Source: Desulfobacteraceae bacterium (GTDB taxonomy: Bacteria; Desulfobacterota; DSM-4660; Desulfatiglandales; Desulfatiglandaceae). Taken from it: a DNA stretch of 6,626 nucleotides. The stretch spans positions 1 through 6,626 of the forward strand of contig JAUWMY010000146.1 of the NCBI GenBank assembly GCA_030612945.1, read 5' to 3'. Shown here piece by piece: positions 5,580-6,626 of the stretch. The notes under the pieces were generated by a model, which worked only from the letters and a program-made list of their open reading frames with translations, was not told the origin of the DNA and did not search any database. The position numbers and the translations under genes are program-made. Every line of letters begins with the position of its first letter. The stretch's first letter is position 1.

Positions 5580-5897
5580 ATGCCGAGTGTAGAATTTGAG
5601 GGAAACACTTACAACGTTGATGAAGATGGGTTCATTGACGATTTCAACAACTGGAACAAGGACTGGGTCAGGCATGTGAAAACAACTGAAGGCATCGAAG
5701 AGATGACCGACGAGCACTGGAAGGTTATCAATGTCCTCCAGGATTATTACAAAAAGAATGGAATCGCCCCGATGGTCAGAATTCTTTCTAAGGTAACTGG
5801 CTTTAAACTCAAATACATCTATGAGTTATTTCCATCCGGACCTGGCAAAGGCGCCTGTAAAATGGCAGGGCTGCCAAAACCCACAGGATGCGTCTAA
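5580..5897 (+). CDS. dsrC: DsrC, sulfur-carrier co-substrate of sulfite reductase
   Basis: A 105-residue DsrC/TusE-family protein. The C-terminal arm (GPGKGACKMAGLPKPTGCV) holds both redox cysteines: C93 and the penultimate C104. Having both separates true DsrC from TusE-like sulfur-relay proteins. In sulfite reduction the arm enters the DsrAB active site, takes up the sulfur as a C93-C104 trisulfide, and is then reduced by the membrane complex DsrMKJOP, which is not in this window. Length and cysteine positions equal those of the Desulfovibrio protein as I recall them. The ATG at 5580 has AAGGAGG 10 nt upstream. It has its own strong promoter after dsrN and an intrinsic terminator after its stop. 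Co-location with dsrABD and dsrN is notable, as dsrC in sulfate reducers often stands apart. Confidence 0.97.
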   Translation: MPSVEFEGNTYNVDEDGFIDDFNNWNKDWVRHVKTTEGIEEMTDEHWKVINVLQDYYKKNGIAPMVRILSKVTGFKLKYIYELFPSGPGKGACKMAGLPKPTGCV

Positions 5898-5943
5898 TTC
5901 TATTTCTGTAAATTAACACGCAAACAAATCGTTCGAAACTGAC

Positions 5944-5990
5944 AGGGTGCAAAAGGTGCCAAAATGGCTCATTTGCGCCCTTTTCTTTTC
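5944..5990 (+). terminator. Intrinsic terminator after dsrC
   Basis: AGGGTGCAAA (5944-5953) pairs with TTTGCGCCCT (5972-5981) as a 10-bp stem with one G-U pair and runs directly into TTTTCTTTT. The loop contains a small nested stem, GCC-AAAAT-GGC (5958-5968). It ends plus-strand transcription before the convergent hydrolase gene. In the minus direction it has no T-tract, so it is probably one-way. Confidence 0.8.
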
Positions 5991-6001
5991 AGGTCACCTC
6001 C

Positions 6002-6626
6002 CTAACCCGGATAATCCTCCACTATTTTTTCATAAAGGCCGGGCCTTCGCTGGGGAATAAAGTATTTCATCCTGTGTTGTCTTATTCCCTGTAAGTGGTC
6101 TGCTTTGAGATCTGCAAAAAGGATTCTTTCTTCCCTGCCCGTGTACTTGGCCAGGATTTTCCCTTCCGGGCCTAAAACAAGGGCAACGCCCGGGAACAAT
6201 AAGTCATCACTGTTACTTCCCACCTGGTTGCAGGCGACTACAAACACTCCATTATCAAAGGCCCTGGCAGGGAGATGCCTCATCCAGCTCTGGAATTTCC
6301 CTTTGGGATCTCCCCTTGGAGAAGCATGAGGGAAAAAAAGGATATCGGCACCCATCAGGGCAAGGACGGCACTGATTTCAGGAAAGTGGGTCTCATAGCA
6401 AAGCGCAACGCCGAAAGTGATATTCCCAAAATTGTAGACCTCAATATTTTGACCGGCCTGGTAAACACCTTTTTCAGCCGGTGACAGGTGCGTCTTCCTG
6501 TAAAGTCCGATCAGGCCCTCAGGGCCTGCTATCACCTGTGTGATGTAAGGCTTTTCAGCTTCTGAAATTTCTATTAAGCCAGCAATGATAACCAGGCGCG
6601 CTTCACGGGCCAATTCTACCAGCCGA
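6002..6626 (-). CDS. Carbon-nitrogen hydrolase (nitrilase superfamily), 5' end beyond window
   Basis: The reading frame stays open to the right edge, so the start is outside and only about the last 207 codons are seen; the family is usually about 260-300 residues. Two of the three catalytic residues are present: the lysine in YRKTHL (codon 6496-6494) and the nucleophilic cysteine in GVALCYETHFPE (codon 6400-6398). The catalytic glutamate lies in the missing N-terminal part. The following FFPHASPRG stretch and the ARAFDNGVFVVACNQVG segment are typical of the superfamily, which cleaves amides, nitriles or carbamoyl compounds in the cytoplasm. The substrate cannot be told from the sequence; omega-amidase-like, carbamoylputrescine-amidase-like and general aliphatic amidase types all share these motifs. 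It is convergent with dsrC and separated by a terminator, so a functional link with dsr is not implied. A TTG at 6613 could be read as a start but is internal. Confidence 0.88.
   Translation of the reverse strand, partial: RLVELAREARLVIIAGLIEISEAEKPYITQVIAGPEGLIGLYRKTHLSPAEKGVYQAGQNIEVYNFGNITFGVALCYETHFPEISAVLALMGADILFFPHASPRGDPKGKFQSWMRHLPARAFDNGVFVVACNQVGSNSDDLLFPGVALVLGPEGKILAKYTGREERILFADLKADHLQGIRQHRMKYFIPQRRPGLYEKIVEDYPG

Noticed and set aside
1..6626. CRISPR array, tRNA or rRNA genes, insertion sequences, prophage or attachment sites
   Set aside because: No regularly spaced repeats, no tRNA-like or rRNA sequence, and no transposase or integrase genes were seen on either strand.

Overview
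The window is a compact dissimilatory sulfite reductase (dsr) locus. The gene content is dsrA-dsrB-dsrD on the minus strand, a divergent dsrN-type amidotransferase and dsrC on the plus strand. This points to a sulfate- or sulfite-reducing bacterium of the Desulfobacterota (former Deltaproteobacteria). DsrD, and the close resemblance of DsrA to the Desulfovibrio protein as I remember it, argue for the reductive rather than the sulfur-oxidising type of Dsr. I cannot place the organism more finely from sequence alone.

Layout. On the minus strand, from about 3.9 kb leftward, come dsrA (2243-3664), dsrB (1033-2220) and dsrD (770-1000). They are tightly spaced (22 and 32 nt), each has a strong ribosome binding site, and they end at a good intrinsic terminator (681-724). 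Just beyond the terminator, on the same strand, is a five-repeat TPR protein (23-661). A 355-nt AT-rich divergent region (3671-4025) separates dsrA from a plus-strand CobB/CbiA-family gene best read as dsrN (4026-5438). Next is dsrC (5580-5897), with its own near-consensus sigma-70-type promoter and an intrinsic terminator. The right edge holds the 5'-truncated end of a minus-strand carbon-nitrogen hydrolase (6002 to the edge), convergent with dsrC.

How the genes fit together. DsrAB reduces sulfite at a coupled siroheme-[4Fe-4S] centre. DsrC is the protein co-substrate that leaves as a trisulfide through its two C-terminal cysteines. DsrD is the small winged-helix activator of DsrAB. DsrN is expected to amidate siroheme to the siroheme amide used by Dsr enzymes. 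The membrane complex DsrMKJOP and siroheme synthesis genes are not in this window.

The genes are standard members of known families, and I do not see a wholly new system. The least explained material is regulatory. There are back-to-back TTGACA elements for dsrA and dsrN within one inverted repeat. A similar ATGAG-N7-CTCA motif lies at the dsrA -10 and in the dsrC leader. The dsrA leader is about 215 nt and holds a possible ribosome-binding-site switch. A terminator lies only about 20 nt upstream of the TPR gene. DsrA also carries an acidic N-terminal extension of about 36 residues relative to the Desulfovibrio protein.
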